Shown here piece after piece: positions 1 through 25,711 of a DNA stretch of 64,000 nucleotides. Position numbers and translations under genes: made by a program. Numbering within the stretch: position 1 is the first letter of the stretch; each line of letters starts with the position of its first letter. Origin of the DNA: Mya arenaria (taxonomy: Eukaryota; Mollusca; Bivalvia; Myida; Myidae); NCBI RefSeq assembly GCF_026914265.1, contig NC_069132.1, positions 68,834,993-68,898,992 on the forward strand, in the 5' to 3' direction. A model generated the notes under the pieces. That model ran no database searches. It saw nothing but the letters and a program-made list of their open reading frames with translations, and was not told the DNA's origin.

Positions 1-14398
<14,398 letters not shown>

Positions 14399-14654
14399 TT
14401 CATAAATGTAGTTCTTCAATAAGTTTGCTACGTCATATTTCAAGTATTAAGATGTATAATTAATGTATACAATTCAATAATTTTTGTAATGTTTTTGTTT
14501 TTCCCGCTGAGACATCTTTGTCTTGTGAAATTCACAGACCATCGTATATCAAGCAAAACGCCCCATTCTATACCGGGGTTCGTACAGTATGCTTTAATCG
14601 ATCGTAGCGCTTGGGAGTATGTTTTTTTTTGGTCCTTGGTAGCGCCTATTTTTT

Positions 14655-14890
14655 ATTCCGTGGCCTAGTGGTTAAAGTGGGCGGGATGTTGTCGGTTTGA
14701 TAGTTGGTACAAGTAGCTCCCGTGCCAGGTGCTGGGCATTTAAAATGTAATGTAGTGTTTGGTGTACTCAGTGCTGGTTTACAAGGAAAAGTTGTATCCC
14801 GTGCTAATCACCAAGCACGTAAAAGAACCAAGTGGTCTTTTCAAAATAAGCGGTAGCTAGGTATCGCTCATGGACTTCATTGCATCCCGC
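14655..14890 (+). mobile_element. tRNA-derived SINE
   Basis: A tRNA-like A box (ggcctagtggttaaagtg) is followed by a body whose tail (aaagttgtatcccgtgctaa, caccaagcacgtaaaagaac) matches that of the SINE at 59133-59395, which places both in one family. It lies just upstream of the kinase start codon. Confidence 0.65.
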
Positions 14891-14927
14891 CACTGTCTCT
14901 TCCCCGTACGGTCCCTTCAGTATAATG

Positions 14928-15233
14928 GACCAGTCAATTGTAACCACAGACCCCCAGGTCCGAGGAAAAGCGGGGACTTTCCGACCAGTCAAGCCCGCGT
15001 AAAATCCTCGCCCTGCGGGGACGAACTGTTCGTAAAATCCACGCCAAATGTCCCCGCACCCAGGGACCCTGGGTAAAGCCCCCCCCCCCCGCAATTTTGG
15101 CGCGAAGACAAAACCACCGCATTCACCTGGCACTGCGGGGCCACCTGCCGGAAGGTAAAAACACAGCCCATTTCCTCAGCTATCCCCGGTATACCCCCGG
15201 ATCTAGGGGGGCCGTGGTTACAATTGACTGGTT
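14928..15233. mobile_element. GC-rich MITE, CAGTCAATTGTAACCAC family, copy 1
   Basis: Inverted ends ccagtcaattgtaaccac and gtggttacaattgactgg bound about 300 bp of GC-rich sequence that contrasts with the AT-rich surroundings. The interior (gtaaaatcctcgccctgcgg) matches the copies at 29357-29685, 31408-31710 and 35157-35300. All open frames here are composition artefacts. Confidence 0.85.
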
Positions 15234-16079
15234 CATAAACACAAAAACGAGTAGGTAATATGTGCTTGCACTTTCACGGGTTTAAGTTGACCGAAGGTGT
15301 AAAGAAATACATACATAGGACAACGGTAAAACCTTTGTTTGAATTGTTGATACCACGAGACGCTTACTAGGCACTCTCACAATTCATGGAGGTGTAACAG
15401 TCCGCTGCAGGTGGCGGATATGCGTTCATAGTGTAACGGTCCGTCACCTGTAGGCGGCGGATGTGCGTTCATAGTATAACATTCCGTTATAGACTGAAGT
15501 ACGTTCATAACTTGTGCGTTTGTTTACTTGGTTGGTAATATGCAATTAAGCAAAGCCCGGTATATGTGTGGATTGAGAATTTACTGAATATTAACATCAG
15601 CGAAACCTTTAGGGCTGAGCATGCTTTTCTCTGAAGGGATCTGTTGGTGTCTGTTTGACGTCGCACATTACAGAGGGAAGACTCCACACATTGATTTAAT
15701 CCTTGTCTATATAGTTTGCTATCATTCATTACCCTATACATTAGGTATTTTACTGGCCAATGAATGTCGGTCAGTTTTTTTTTTTCAACATATTTAGCGC
15801 AGTTAAACCTAAGTAGAATCTAATATAATATAACACTTGTGAGCTGAATCTAGTCAGTTTCTCCCATTTCTACGGGACGGCAAACCTTTAGATAAATGAG
15901 ACTAGGCAATACAAATAATTCGGTGGACAATGTCAGGTCACTTGCCAACCCGAATGTATGCCTGCCGCAACAAATTAAATAGAAAAGATGTATATAGGCT
16001 TTCCCATCAGAAGGCTTAAAAAACTTGGGGTTGGTTTTGTTTCATTCAGTCAGTAATAGTTGGCGTCGGACAGTGCCAG

Positions 16080-16460
16080 AGTTCAAGATGAGGTAGCGGA
16101 TCTCCAAAGTGCGCCCCCACTTTTGTCAAGTATTGGGATCGCCCCTGTATCCGTACATAGTACATACACATGTATGTACTTACTTACTTCAATGTGTAAA
16201 TTTGACTTCGGACAACGACAGAGCTAATTGGTTTGCGAAAAAGTATCGAACATGCAGAAGCGGACCCCAAAGTCCTACCCATTTAATGCTAAATTTTAGG
16301 TCCGCCCCTGTTTATTGCCATATGTACTCACTTTGATGTGTTAATTTGACGTCGGACAGCATATTGCTTGCGAAAAAATGATTCGAAATGAGATAGGGAT
16401 TCCCAAAGTGCGCCCCTCTAATGCTAAATCTTGGGACCGCCCCTGTAAATGTACATATGT
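16080..16460. repeat. Diverged tandem units of about 130-150 bp
   Basis: The string 'gaccgcccctgt' or a close variant recurs near 16135, 16300 and 16435, each time followed by a short spacer and a block like 'ttgacgtcggacagc' and 'tttgcgaaaaa'. Three copies are visible and there are no clear transposon ends. Confidence 0.5.
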
Positions 16461-16750
16461 TCTGACTTCGATCTGATATCTTATAAGGGGGTATCAAGCC
16501 ATGCCATTTGTTTGTCTTTCCTCAATCGTTGGCGCATTGTTAAGCTAGTGTAACAGATGGCCACAGCGGCCACGTTCTAAAGCCTGCTGAATGTATATTG
16601 ACCAATTTTATGGATGTTCTTACAGACCCTCGTAATATCATGCTCATGTTTAAATAGCATTTGTTCAAGCTGTCGCTCTTTGCTCTGGCACAAGTATAGA
16701 ATTTCCTACAATTATCCGTGCATCACTAAGATCTACTTAGATTTTACTGG

Positions 16751-16820
16751 CCAATCGGATCACCTCGGCCATTATCCAACAGGTATGACTTGCCGGAGAT
16801 GGCCGAGTTGTTACGATTGG
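16751..16820. mobile_element. Short palindromic MITE, CAATCGKAACAACTCGGCCAT family
   Basis: About 70-80 bp with imperfect inverted ends ccaatcggatcacctcggcc and ggccgagttgttacgattgg. Relatives are at 23655-23735, 28108-28152 (partial), 36284-36362, 39059-39120 (decayed) and 51507-51595. Confidence 0.7.
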
Positions 16821-17071
16821 AAACTGACGACATGTTTTTTTCTTGAAATCAATTAATACGCTTTCATTTACAAGTACTGCTGATGAATACACATACTGTT
16901 ATGTTAAGGGAATAAAAGGTTTGAAGAAAAAATAATCGCCTTTTAATACTTCGAAACATTAATCCACGGGACTTACCAAATAAACATGTTTTGAGAAGTT
17001 TTGGAGCAATAGCAACGTCATTGTTTTGTATTTATAGATTGCTCAGAATTGACTCAAACTTACTAGTAAAA

Positions 17072-17716
17072 ATGATTGGTTTGTGTTTTGTTGGTGTACT
17101 TATAATGTGCAGTGTTTCCGCTAGCGGAACAGCTCTGATGTTTGAACTTCCGGACCGGAAACGATTTTGTCTCAGCGAGGAATTTGAGGGTCCTAAAGAT
17201 TACGTGCTCGAATATAGGGTCATGAAAGGAGGAAAAAATGACGTAGACGTCTCCGTAAGAAGTCCGAATGGAAAAATTATTCATAAGAAATCACAAGTGA
17301 AAGAAGGGAAATTTGAATTTGAAACGTCAAGAGGAGCCTATCAATTTTGTTTCAGCAACGAGTTTTCTTCTTGGGTTCATAAGACGGTGTTCTTTGACCT
17401 TCGACCTGCGGACATTAACTCATTGGCAGGGGAAGCCGGAAATGAGGTTCCGTTTGTTAGGAATTCAGCGGAAAACTCTTGTGACGAAATCCACGAGACT
17501 ATGACGTCAGTGATGCGATATCAACGCGACTTCAGAATCAAAGAGTCCATCGGACGTCACATCGCAGAGACGGTCCATTCCCACGTGTCTTGGGTTTCCC
17601 TTCTGCATACTTTCGCCATTCTGCTGACGGGCCTTGGACAATCATTTCTTCTCAAACGATTTTTCACTGAAAAGTCTTCAGACAGTGTAATAAGTTCAAT
17701 TAAGGCGGAAACTTAA
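17072..17716 (+). CDS. p24-family transmembrane cargo receptor (TMED3/TMED7-like)
   Basis: This encodes 214 residues in one exon. p24 proteins are type I membrane proteins of COPI/COPII vesicles that sort cargo such as GPI-anchored proteins and Wnts between ER and Golgi. Visible parts: signal peptide about 1-18, GOLD domain about 22-110 with paired cysteines C33 and C93 and the p24-typical motif CFSNEF near C93, a coiled-coil stretch before the membrane, a membrane helix about 174-194, and a cytoplasmic tail starting KRFF. The tail has the double Phe used for COPII binding but no C-terminal KKxx, as in TMED3 and TMED7 of the gamma group. An upstream in-frame ATG at 16991 would add 27 residues before the signal peptide, so the ATG at 17072 is preferred. 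The lack of introns could mean a retrocopy that stayed intact. Confidence 0.88.
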   Translation: MIGLCFVGVLIMCSVSASGTALMFELPDRKRFCLSEEFEGPKDYVLEYRVMKGGKNDVDVSVRSPNGKIIHKKSQVKEGKFEFETSRGAYQFCFSNEFSSWVHKTVFFDLRPADINSLAGEAGNEVPFVRNSAENSCDEIHETMTSVMRYQRDFRIKESIGRHIAETVHSHVSWVSLLHTFAILLTGLGQSFLLKRFFTEKSSDSVISSIKAET

Positions 17717-18057
17717 TAACTAGTTTCATTTAGAATACATTTACACTGAAACATATTTTAAGAGACGAGAGAATAACACTGTCAACATTGTTATTGACTA
17801 CGCTAATCATTATTCTGTATCAACAAAGTTGTAAGGTGTTTATGAATGTTACTTATATGTTTATATGAAATCACCTTTAAACCCCTTCTGACTTTATTTT
17901 TTCCCAAGCGTTATCTTCAACGATAAGGTAAATACCTTAGCGCCCTAGTTCTACCTTAGTTCTGAACTGGTTCATCACCATTTGTTGGATATCAACCTTC
18001 TTTCCTTGAATGTCAACAGCAAATGGGTGGCGTAAATCACAAGCAAATTATCTGTAC
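17717..18057. other. 3' flank of the TMED gene
   Basis: This 340-bp AT-rich stretch between the stop codon and the satellite probably includes the TMED 3' UTR. I see no canonical AATAAA in it. Confidence 0.4.
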
Positions 18058-20037
18058 GTCTATACGTGCATGTCAAGTTCGCAATCTTACTAAATGGCAA
18101 GTTCTTCTTTGCTTGCCACGCATATATTGAGGATATGATTTTAGATTAGGTTGGTCAAGTCCATTATCTTACTAAAGGGCACGTTCTTCTTTGCTTGCCA
18201 CACGTATATTGAGGATATGATTTTAGATTAGGTTGGTCAAGTCCATTATCTTACTAAAGGGCACGTTCTTCTTTGCTTGCCACGCGTATATTGAGTATAT
18301 AATTTTAGATCAGGTTGGAGAAGTCCATTATCTCACTAAAGGGCACGTACTTCTTTGCTTGCCACGCGTATTTTGAGGATATGATTTTAGATTAGGTTGG
18401 TCAAGTCCATTATCTTACTAAAGGGCACGATCTTCTTTGCTTGCCACGGGTATATTGAGGATATGATTTTAGATTAGGTTGGTCAAGTCCATTATCTTAC
18501 TAAAGGGCACGATCTTCTTTGCTTGCCACGGGTATATTGAGGATATGATTTTAGATCAGGTTGGTCAAGTCCATTATCTTACTAAAGGGAACGATCTTCT
18601 TTGCTTGCCACGCGTATATTGAGGATATGATTTTAGATTAGGTTGGTCAAGTCCATTATCTTACTAAAGGGCACGATCTTCTTTGCTTGCCACGGGTATA
18701 TTGAGGATATGATTTTAGATCAGGTTTGAGAAGCCCGTTATCTTACTAAAGGGCACGATGCTCTTTGCTTGCCACGAGTATATTGAGTATATGACTTGTG
18801 ATCAGATTGGATAAATCCATGATCTTACTAAAGGGCACGATCTTCTTTGCTTGCCACGCGTATATTGAGGATATGATTTTAGATCAGGTTGGAGAAGCCC
18901 GTTATCTTACTAAAGGGCACGATCTTCTTTGCTTGCCACGCGTATATTGAGGATATGACTTGTGATCAGATTGGATAAGTCCATTATCTTACTAAAGGGC
19001 ACGCTCTTCTTTGCTTGCCACGCGTATATTTAGGATATGATTTTAGATTAGGTTGGTCAAGTCCATTATCTTACTAAAGGGCACGATCTTCTTTGCTTGC
19101 CACGCGTATATTGAGGATATGACTTGTGATCAGATTGGATAAGTCCATTATCTTACTAAAGGGCACGATCTTCTTTGCTTGCCACGCGTATATTGAGGAT
19201 ATGACTTGTGATCAGATTGGAGAAGCCCGTTATCTTACTAAAGAACAAGTTCTTCTTTGCTTGCCACGCGAATATTGAGGGTATGATCTGAGATCAGATT
19301 TGAGAAGTCACTTATCTTACTTAAGGGCGCGATCTTCTTTGCTTGCCACGTGAATATTGAGGATATGATTTTAGATTAGGTTGGAGAAGTCCGTTACCTT
19401 ACTAAAAGGCACGATCTTCTTTGCTTACAACGCTATACTGAGGATATGATTTTAGATTAGGTTGGTCAAGTCCATTATCTTACTAAAGGGCACGATGCTC
19501 TTTGCTTGCCACGCGTATATTGAGGATATGATTTTAGATCAGGTTCGAGAATTCCGTGATCTTACTAAAGGGCACGATGCTCTTTGCTTGCCATGAGTAT
19601 ATTGAGGATATGATTTTAGATCAGGTTGGTGAAGTCCGTTATCTTACTAAACGGCACGATCTTCTTTGCTTGCCACGCGAATATTGAGGATATGATTTTA
19701 GATCAGGTTCGAGAATTCCGTGATCTAACTAAAGGGCACGATGCTCTTTGCTTGCCACGCGAATATTGAGGATATGATTTTAGATCAGGTTCGAGAAGTC
19801 CGTGATCTTACAAAAGGGCACAATCTTCTTTGCTTGCCACGAGTATATTGAGGATATGATTTTTGATCAGGTTGGTCAAGTCCATTATCTCACAAAAGGG
19901 CACGATCTTCTTTGCTTGCCACGCGAATATTGAGGGTATGATCGGAGATCAGATTTGAGAAGTCACTTATCTTACTTAAGGGCGCGATCTTCTTTGCTTG
20001 CCACGCGTATATTGAGGATATGATTTTAGATTAGATC
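18058..20037. repeat. 82-bp satellite array, about 24 units
   Basis: A head-to-tail array with unit length of about 82 bp. Each unit contains cttctttgcttgccacgcgt, attgaggatatgattttaga and ttatcttactaaagggcacg. Variants differ at a few positions (for example ttaggttggtcaagtcc against tcagattggataagtcc), and these variants alternate in places, suggesting higher-order units. It begins about 340 bp after the TMED stop codon. There are no separate spacers, so it is a satellite and not a CRISPR-like array. Confidence 0.95.
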
Positions 20038-20276
20038 GATGGAGTTCGCAACTCCCACGCACATGCAATATGAAAGAGCCTGACTGTTTCTTTGCGCTAA
20101 CTTACGACCCACACTGTCCGAGATAAAAAAAATGCTTCCCAAACGAAACGTTTAGCTTGCGTCTTTTGTGTCTACTGTACTGAACCAGTAAGTCCCGTCA
20201 TATTCTCTAAATATTTAACTAGGCATCAGCTTCCTAGGTAATTTGCCGTAGTTACTACACCCATTTCCATGCTCAT

Positions 20277-20317
20277 TTAAATGATACACGAGCGCGAAGC
20301 GCGAGTTGTATCATTGT
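20277..20317. repeat. Hairpin with gcgcgaagcgcg centre
   Basis: A stem of about 15 bp: atgatacacgagcgcg pairs with cgcgagttgtatcat across a short loop. It is isolated, with no array or coding context. Confidence 0.6.
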
Positions 20318-20454
20318 ATTACTTACTGTTTTGGACCATATTGGGCAGATATTTAGAACTTTCTTAAACTTAACAACGTGATTAACGACATCGTTGTTAA
20401 CTGTTAAAGATGATATATTTCATCATGTGCTCAAATATTTAAAGCAAACAAGTT

Positions 20455-21290
20455 AAACACTGGTTACCGTTCTGATATGAGAATTATTGAACAACAGAAA
20501 TCTAAGAAAACCCGTATGGTGCACATTTGAGTTAATTTCTCTGAATTATTTAGATAACTCTTATAAAAATTGTATTGGGTTAAGTAACTGTTTTGTACCA
20601 TGTATCATGTACCATGGACAGCGTTCATAAAGTAACGTGCCTATAGGTGAATATCGTTGTAATGTATCCGCACGATACGCATTGCACGTACGAGCACTGG
20701 TTACCGTTCTGATAGGAGAATCATTGAACGGCAGATAAACAAGTAAACGCTTCCGAATATGGGACAACTTTAAGTAAATGTCCTGAATTACTTGGATATA
20801 ACTGCAGCAAGAATGGTATTGGGTTTAGTAACTGTCTTGTACCTTATATCAAGGACAGTGGTCATCAAGGTACGTGCCTATTAGTGACTATCGTTGTAAT
20901 GTATCCGCACGCTACGTATTGCACGGTAAGAGCTCCACCCACATGTTTCCGTTCTAATTCGAGAATTATTGAACGACAGAAAAGATAAAAGCTCTTTTCA
21001 GTATGGTACAGATTTGAGTAAATTGCACTGAATTATTTGGACATAACTCTAACAAAAATTGTATCGGGTTTAGTAACTGATTTGTACACACCATAAACCA
21101 TGGACAGTGTTCATAAAATAACGTGGCTAAAAGTGAATGTCGTTGTTATTTATCCGCACGGACTATTGCACGGTAAGAGCTATATCCACTGGTTACCGTT
21201 CTGATATAAAAATTATTGAACGAAAGAAAACAAAGTAAACGTTTCCCAGTATAATTCAAATTACAGTTAATTTACACGTATGAGTTGGAT
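20455..21290. repeat. Four diverged tandem units of about 240 bp
   Basis: The block 'actggttaccgttctgatat' and variants recur at about 20457, 20695, 20938 and 21188. Each is followed by 'gaattattgaacgacagaaa', a 'tgaattatttggatataact' block and 'gtaatgtatccgcacg'. The region lies between the satellite and the 3' end of the small two-exon gene and shows no coding signal. Confidence 0.75.
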
Positions 21291-21827
21291 ATAATTCAGA
21301 TAACTCAAGACTCGTATAAGAACAAAACCAACATTAAGAAATACTCCTTTATTTTATTTGAACAACAGGTTTTAATACTGATCGGTATGTTCAATACTGC
21401 ACAACGAAATTATATGTTTTTAGTAAAAAGCAAAATTGTAGAAAAAGTCAATAATATAAATAAATATTACACTTGTTAGGGTGTATTAAATAATATGTGT
21501 CCGCATTGATTATATTTGACAGTAATATAAAAAGACACCACACAGTTTGCCCAAATTCGACAAAATTCTTTATATTTGTATGGTATAAAATCTACAGCAC
21601 TATGTAAATCTAATATACAATGCAATCAATTTCGCTACAATGGCAAATGTAGAGAATGTCAGAAGTAATTCTCCATGAAACGGTAAGAAAATAGAACAGC
21701 TATTCTATTTGTGCTTGACTAAAATGTTTAATACATGCCGTCATAATACTTTAAATGTCTTTATTACTGACATCTGAGGCTTGAAGTAGACCCACAAAAG
21801 AAATAAAAATATATTCGTGCAAAATAG

Positions 21828-21833
21828 TTTATT
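21828..21833 (-). terminator. Candidate polyadenylation signal AATAAA
   Basis: An AATAAA on the minus strand lies about 165 bp after the stop codon of the small two-exon gene ending at 21997. It is a plausible but untested 3' end. Confidence 0.35.
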
Positions 21834-21996
21834 TAAGAATAAAGATTCTAAAATTTTAATACTGTTTAAGACTGAGAATGTTTTTTTTTTTAAATAAATA
21901 TTAAAAATGAGTGTAAAATGAGCAATGGAAAAATGAACACACAAAAATTGCAGCACGCAGCAGACGACAAAATTGATCGACCGGAAGTGAGGGCGC

Positions 21997-24900
21997 TTAG
22001 TGAAGTTTGTACAGTCGGTTTGTCAGGTGCATGTCGTCTACGTATCTGCAACGAAAACAAAGAAAGATTTGATATCATATAGATTAAACAGTGAACTACC
22101 TAAAGCACACGTATAAATATGTAACGATTGTATGTGACCAGGGGCGAATCCAGGATTCGACGTTAGAGGGGGGCGTTACTAAGGGGCGTACCCTTTTGAC
22201 TTGCACCATTTCCTCAGAAACGAAATGTATTTGGTTTAAAGTGTTGGCAAATTTTAACAATTTCTAGTCCGAAATGATGCATTTTAGGCGTATTTTATTA
22301 CTTTTCTTCTCCTATATTTAAATAAAAAGAAATCTTGGACAATTAAAGGGGGGATGGGGGTTGCGGTTGCTAGTGGTGACATATCTATGATATGGATGGT
22401 CTTAATGTTGTTTTTTATAAGAAACCAAAGACTTCCGAATGGTAGGACGTCACACGTCGCTCAAGGGACCCGATTACATAAAGATCCGTAAATTTCCAGA
22501 CACCGTTTTTGGCTTCAACTGCGTAACTTACAGTTATTGTATAGATTCTGTCAATAGTCTTACTGGTGTCATGAGCACTCTTTTGCAGCGTAAGGTTTGC
22601 GACTAAGTCATTATATTGAAACAGAAATCTTAATTTAGTAAATTGCATATTACATTAAAATTAAACAAGAAAGGCCGCAAGGCGACGAAACCAGGTTTAT
22701 AGCCAAGATTGGTTGGAATATCTTAAAATCTGACTACGTAGAAAACATGTTTCTATTTTACGAGCAGTTATATACATTATACAAAGTTCAGTTATAATAA
22801 ATGAACTGCAATTAAAGATATTCAGTTTCAACTGTTTTTCTATTTTTTGTAACAGTGACCTTGACCCTAGAGGCCCAAATTGCAATCCAAAGAAAGGTAT
22901 CCATAAACTCTTCCTAAATATTAAGTTTGGTCAAGATATGTCAACCCTAACTGAAGTTATTCGGTTTCAATCGTTTTTCTCTTTTTAGTTACAGTGATCT
23001 TGACCCTAGGGCCCTATTCGCAATCCATGAAAGGTCTCCATAAACTCTTCCTATGTACCAAGATTGGTCAAGATATGTGAACCATGACTAAAGTTATTAA
23101 GTTTCAACTATTCTTCTTTTTTTAAACACAGTGACCTTGACCCTAGGGACCCCAAAAGCAATCCCATGAAAGGTCTCCATGAACTCTTCCCTTATACCAA
23201 GTTAGGTCAAAATATGTCAATCCTAACTAAAGTTATTCAGTTTCAACCGTTTTCTATTTTAAGTAACAGTGACCTTGACCTTGACTGTAGGGACCCCAAA
23301 CGCAATCCAATGAAAGGTATACATAAACTCTTAATATAGACCAAGTTTGGTCAAGATACGTCAACCGTAAATGAAATTATTCAGTTGCATAGGTTAGATT
23401 ACCGCCGCTCGGCCGCCCGCCCGAACAACGACTTTTGTCATTCAAATAACCAGGTTTCACTATGTCAAAACCTGGTTAAAAATATTAGTTGCATATTTCC
23501 ACATTCAGCTTACTGGGTGTTATGCATTCTCCTACAACATGCAAAACATTCCGTTGCTACATAAAAGCCGCAGACCTCAGAGGCCCCAGTAATTAATCAC
23601 GTGCTACCATGATGAATGTTTCCTCGTCATAAAAGAGGTAGAAGAAAGCGGATTCAATCGTAACAAGTCGGCCATTTCCGGAAAGCTTCGAGATAGGCCA
23701 ATTCCTGTCGGATACTGGTCGAGGTATTCCGATTGAAGCGGATAGAAAGAAAGGCACGAGGCATGAATAAGGGCGGAGGAATACAATAAAGCAGTGGGAC
23801 TGAAAAGGCGAGTGAGAATTTAGATAAGGGGTTGCACAATCATATGGTGGAGGGATGAAATGTATTGTATATGTGTGGGCTGACCGAACACATTTGGTGG
23901 GGGGATGGGGCCGCCTGACCGATCACATTTGCATTTGGTTGGGGGGGGGGGGTGACCAAAAACACATTTGGTGTGTGGGGGGAGGGGTGCGCTGACCGAA
24001 CACATTTTAAAATATAAAACATAAGGTGGTATATATGAAAATAGAATGAAAAAAAAGAACATGATTAAATAAATGGGCGAAGGGAATAGGCACGGAATGG
24101 ATTAGGCAAGAAGAGAGAGAAACCTTAAGGAGAGATTACAAGTTTAATGACAAAGGCAGTGTAACATATGCACAAAGCCGTTCATTATATGTATTGTTCA
24201 CCGTATGTCGTCTTTCGTTCAACAGAACCCAAACTACCGTTCACACAAATACATGCACCCCGGATCAATGGTCGAGGTTCAAACAAATACATGCACCCCG
24301 GATCAATGGTCGAGGAGTCGTTATTGAACAAGCTTTAAGATGTTTGTCGATACGAGCATTAATAATTCAAAACAGGTAATGGAGCACCTAATCTTACTAC
24401 TTATTTATGTAAATATTTCAAGATAAGAGCACTAACATGCTGATAAAAACATTTTTTCTCACAACCAAATTGTGTTAAACAGACGGTCTTTTTCAATCAT
24501 TTAAATTAACTGAAATGGCCATGTCACGATGCGTTAATTATACAAATGTACATGATTGGGTAATACATGTATTTGGTCGAAGAAAGACCTTATTAATAAT
24601 CAAATATTTACGAAACTAAACTTTTCATAACAATACTCCGAAGTACCAGTAGCTTACTTCTTCACGACACACTCAGTCATTTAGAAGTCAAATATTTATA
24701 CTTCTCCATTGATCGAGCGTTTAAAAGTTTATGTTTGAATACACTTTAAATCAGGAGAATAACTTACATAAAAAAGAAAGGCAAATAAAAGCTACGCCTG
24801 AAAGCTTTTCTACAGACGGCGGTTGAAGCCTGAAAGCTTCTCTAAGGACGGGCGGACGGACGAAGAGGGGTGGGGGTATTAGTTGTTAGTGATTTAAATT

Positions 24901-25711
24901 AAGCATGGTTTAATGGACGAACAGACGGACGGTTTAATTGAGATGGTGTGCGAGTTTTGATTGAGGTGAGTATATTTTAGCAACACTCTTTGACGAGGAG
25001 TACAGAAAAAAACATTCAGTTATATCGAACAAAATATTACAAAGCATGTATAGTCATTTCACGTCCATTTTAGTCGAAGGTAGTAAAATAAAAATGGCAA
25101 TAAGTTACTGAAATAATTATTTTATGAGCGATCAATGCCTTTTCAAATGATACAAAAATTGTGTGGGGTCACAAGGTATCAAAAAAGAACATTAATAAAA
25201 CACACATTTTTACATGAGAGACACATTAAATGTAACTATACCTGGTCATTGGGCTGTTTACAAGTGGAAATCTTCTGGGCGCGTTTTCTGAGATGAGTGG
25301 TGGCAGTGAGAGGTGGGTTCCCCAGTTGGGCGGGTTCAGCTTCCCTATACTTCCTCTGGAGGGGAGCATCTGTCGGAGGGTGGAGTAATCCTCACAGCGC
25401 GTGGCGGGATGTGACTTGTAGAAAAAATCGGAGCGAGAGCGCTCGAAGCTTCGGAGCGGCGGGTCCATGCTTGGGATCCAGTGTCGCTCAGCTGCCGGAA
25501 GTTGCCTAGGCGCGAGCAGCTTGTGTCGGGGCACAGGGGCGGAAGAGCGCATATCCAGCGGCGTATAACGCTTCGTGACCCACACTGTCTCTACTTCGGG
25601 AGCATCTTCGCCGTTTTCGGCTAATTCCCTTTCTCTCTCCTCTAATTCCTTTAAATATTTACTGTACGCCTGTTTGTAAGCGCCGAACGCTCCCATACTC
25701 ACCGCCGCCAT
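21997..25711 (-). CDS. Uncharacterised 172-residue protein, two exons
   Basis: Exon 1 is 25242-25711 (start MAAVSMGAFGAYKQAYSKYL) and exon 2 is 21997-22045. The exon 1 donor (CAG|GTATAG) and exon 2 acceptor (TTCGTTGCAG) join in phase 2 to give the C-terminus MTRYVDDMHLTNRLYKLH and a stop. The N-terminal third is a charged helix (YLKELEERERELAENGED) and the rest is rich in Pro, Arg, Ser and aromatics. There is no signal peptide or membrane segment. A short, basic, Pro/Tyr-rich intracellular protein of this style resembles many ciliary or sperm-axoneme microtubule-associated proteins, but that is only an impression and I recognise no family. The 3.2-kb intron contains a pearl-like element (22.66-23.49 kb), a short MITE and G-rich repeats. 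Confidence 0.72.
22660..23490 (+). mobile_element. Pearl-like element, about five 120-bp units
   Basis: The leader (aaggccgcaaggcgacgaaa) is followed by about five core units with 'cagtgaccttgaccctaggg', 'atgaaaggtctccataaact' and 'aagtttggtcaagatatgtc'. Next come a gctcggccgcccgcccg run and a terminal hairpin (aaccaggtttcactatgtca with aaacctggtt) followed by aaaa. The leader motif aaccaggttta is complementary to the 3' aaacctggtt. It lies in the intron of the small two-exon gene. Confidence 0.7.
23655..23735. mobile_element. Short palindromic MITE, CAATCGTAAC family
   Basis: About 81 bp from caatcgtaacaagtcggcca to gtcgaggtattccgattg. The inverted ends agree at most positions. It is the same family as 16751-16820 and 36284-36362. 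Confidence 0.75.
23878..24008. repeat. G-rich tandem units of about 45-50 bp
   Basis: Three to four copies of gaccgaacacatttggtgg with long G runs (an 11-12 G run near 23941-23952). The G runs could form quadruplexes on the plus strand. It lies in the intron of the small two-exon gene. Confidence 0.6.
24233..24312. repeat. Two 39-bp direct repeats
   Basis: Two adjacent copies of 'acaaatacatgcaccccgga' followed by 'tcaatggtcgagg', almost identical, within an intron. Confidence 0.75.
24313..25241. other. Intron remainder of the small two-exon gene
   Basis: AT-rich sequence with one short element-like tail near 24790-24930 (gcctgaaagcttctctaagg and ggacgggcggacggacg runs). I see no exon or RNA gene in it. 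Confidence 0.4.

Larger units (their letters stand above)
15234..17071. other. Intergenic region between kinase and TMED genes
   Basis: This 1.8-kb head-to-head spacer holds three short direct units of about 40 bp at 15391-15512 (gtaacggtccg, gcgttcatag), about three diverged units at 16080-16460 (gaccgcccctgt, ttgacgtcggacag) and a short palindromic MITE at 16751-16820. The promoters of both genes should lie here, but no clear core element is recognisable. Confidence 0.5.

Noticed and set aside
14804-15171. Overlapping Gly/Pro-rich frames on both strands
   Set aside because: They lie in a GC-rich MITE with inverted ends that recurs in other copies. GC content alone keeps the frames open.
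16991-17071. N-terminal extension of the TMED protein
   Set aside because: It would put 27 residues before a good signal peptide. The family normally starts at the signal peptide.
18058-20037. CRISPR-like array
   Set aside because: The whole 82-bp period is repeated, with no variable spacers, in a eukaryotic context.
22415-22648. 77-codon minus-strand frame in the intron of the two-exon gene
   Set aside because: It has no supporting splice sites in phase with exon 1, while the exon at 21997-22045 joins perfectly.
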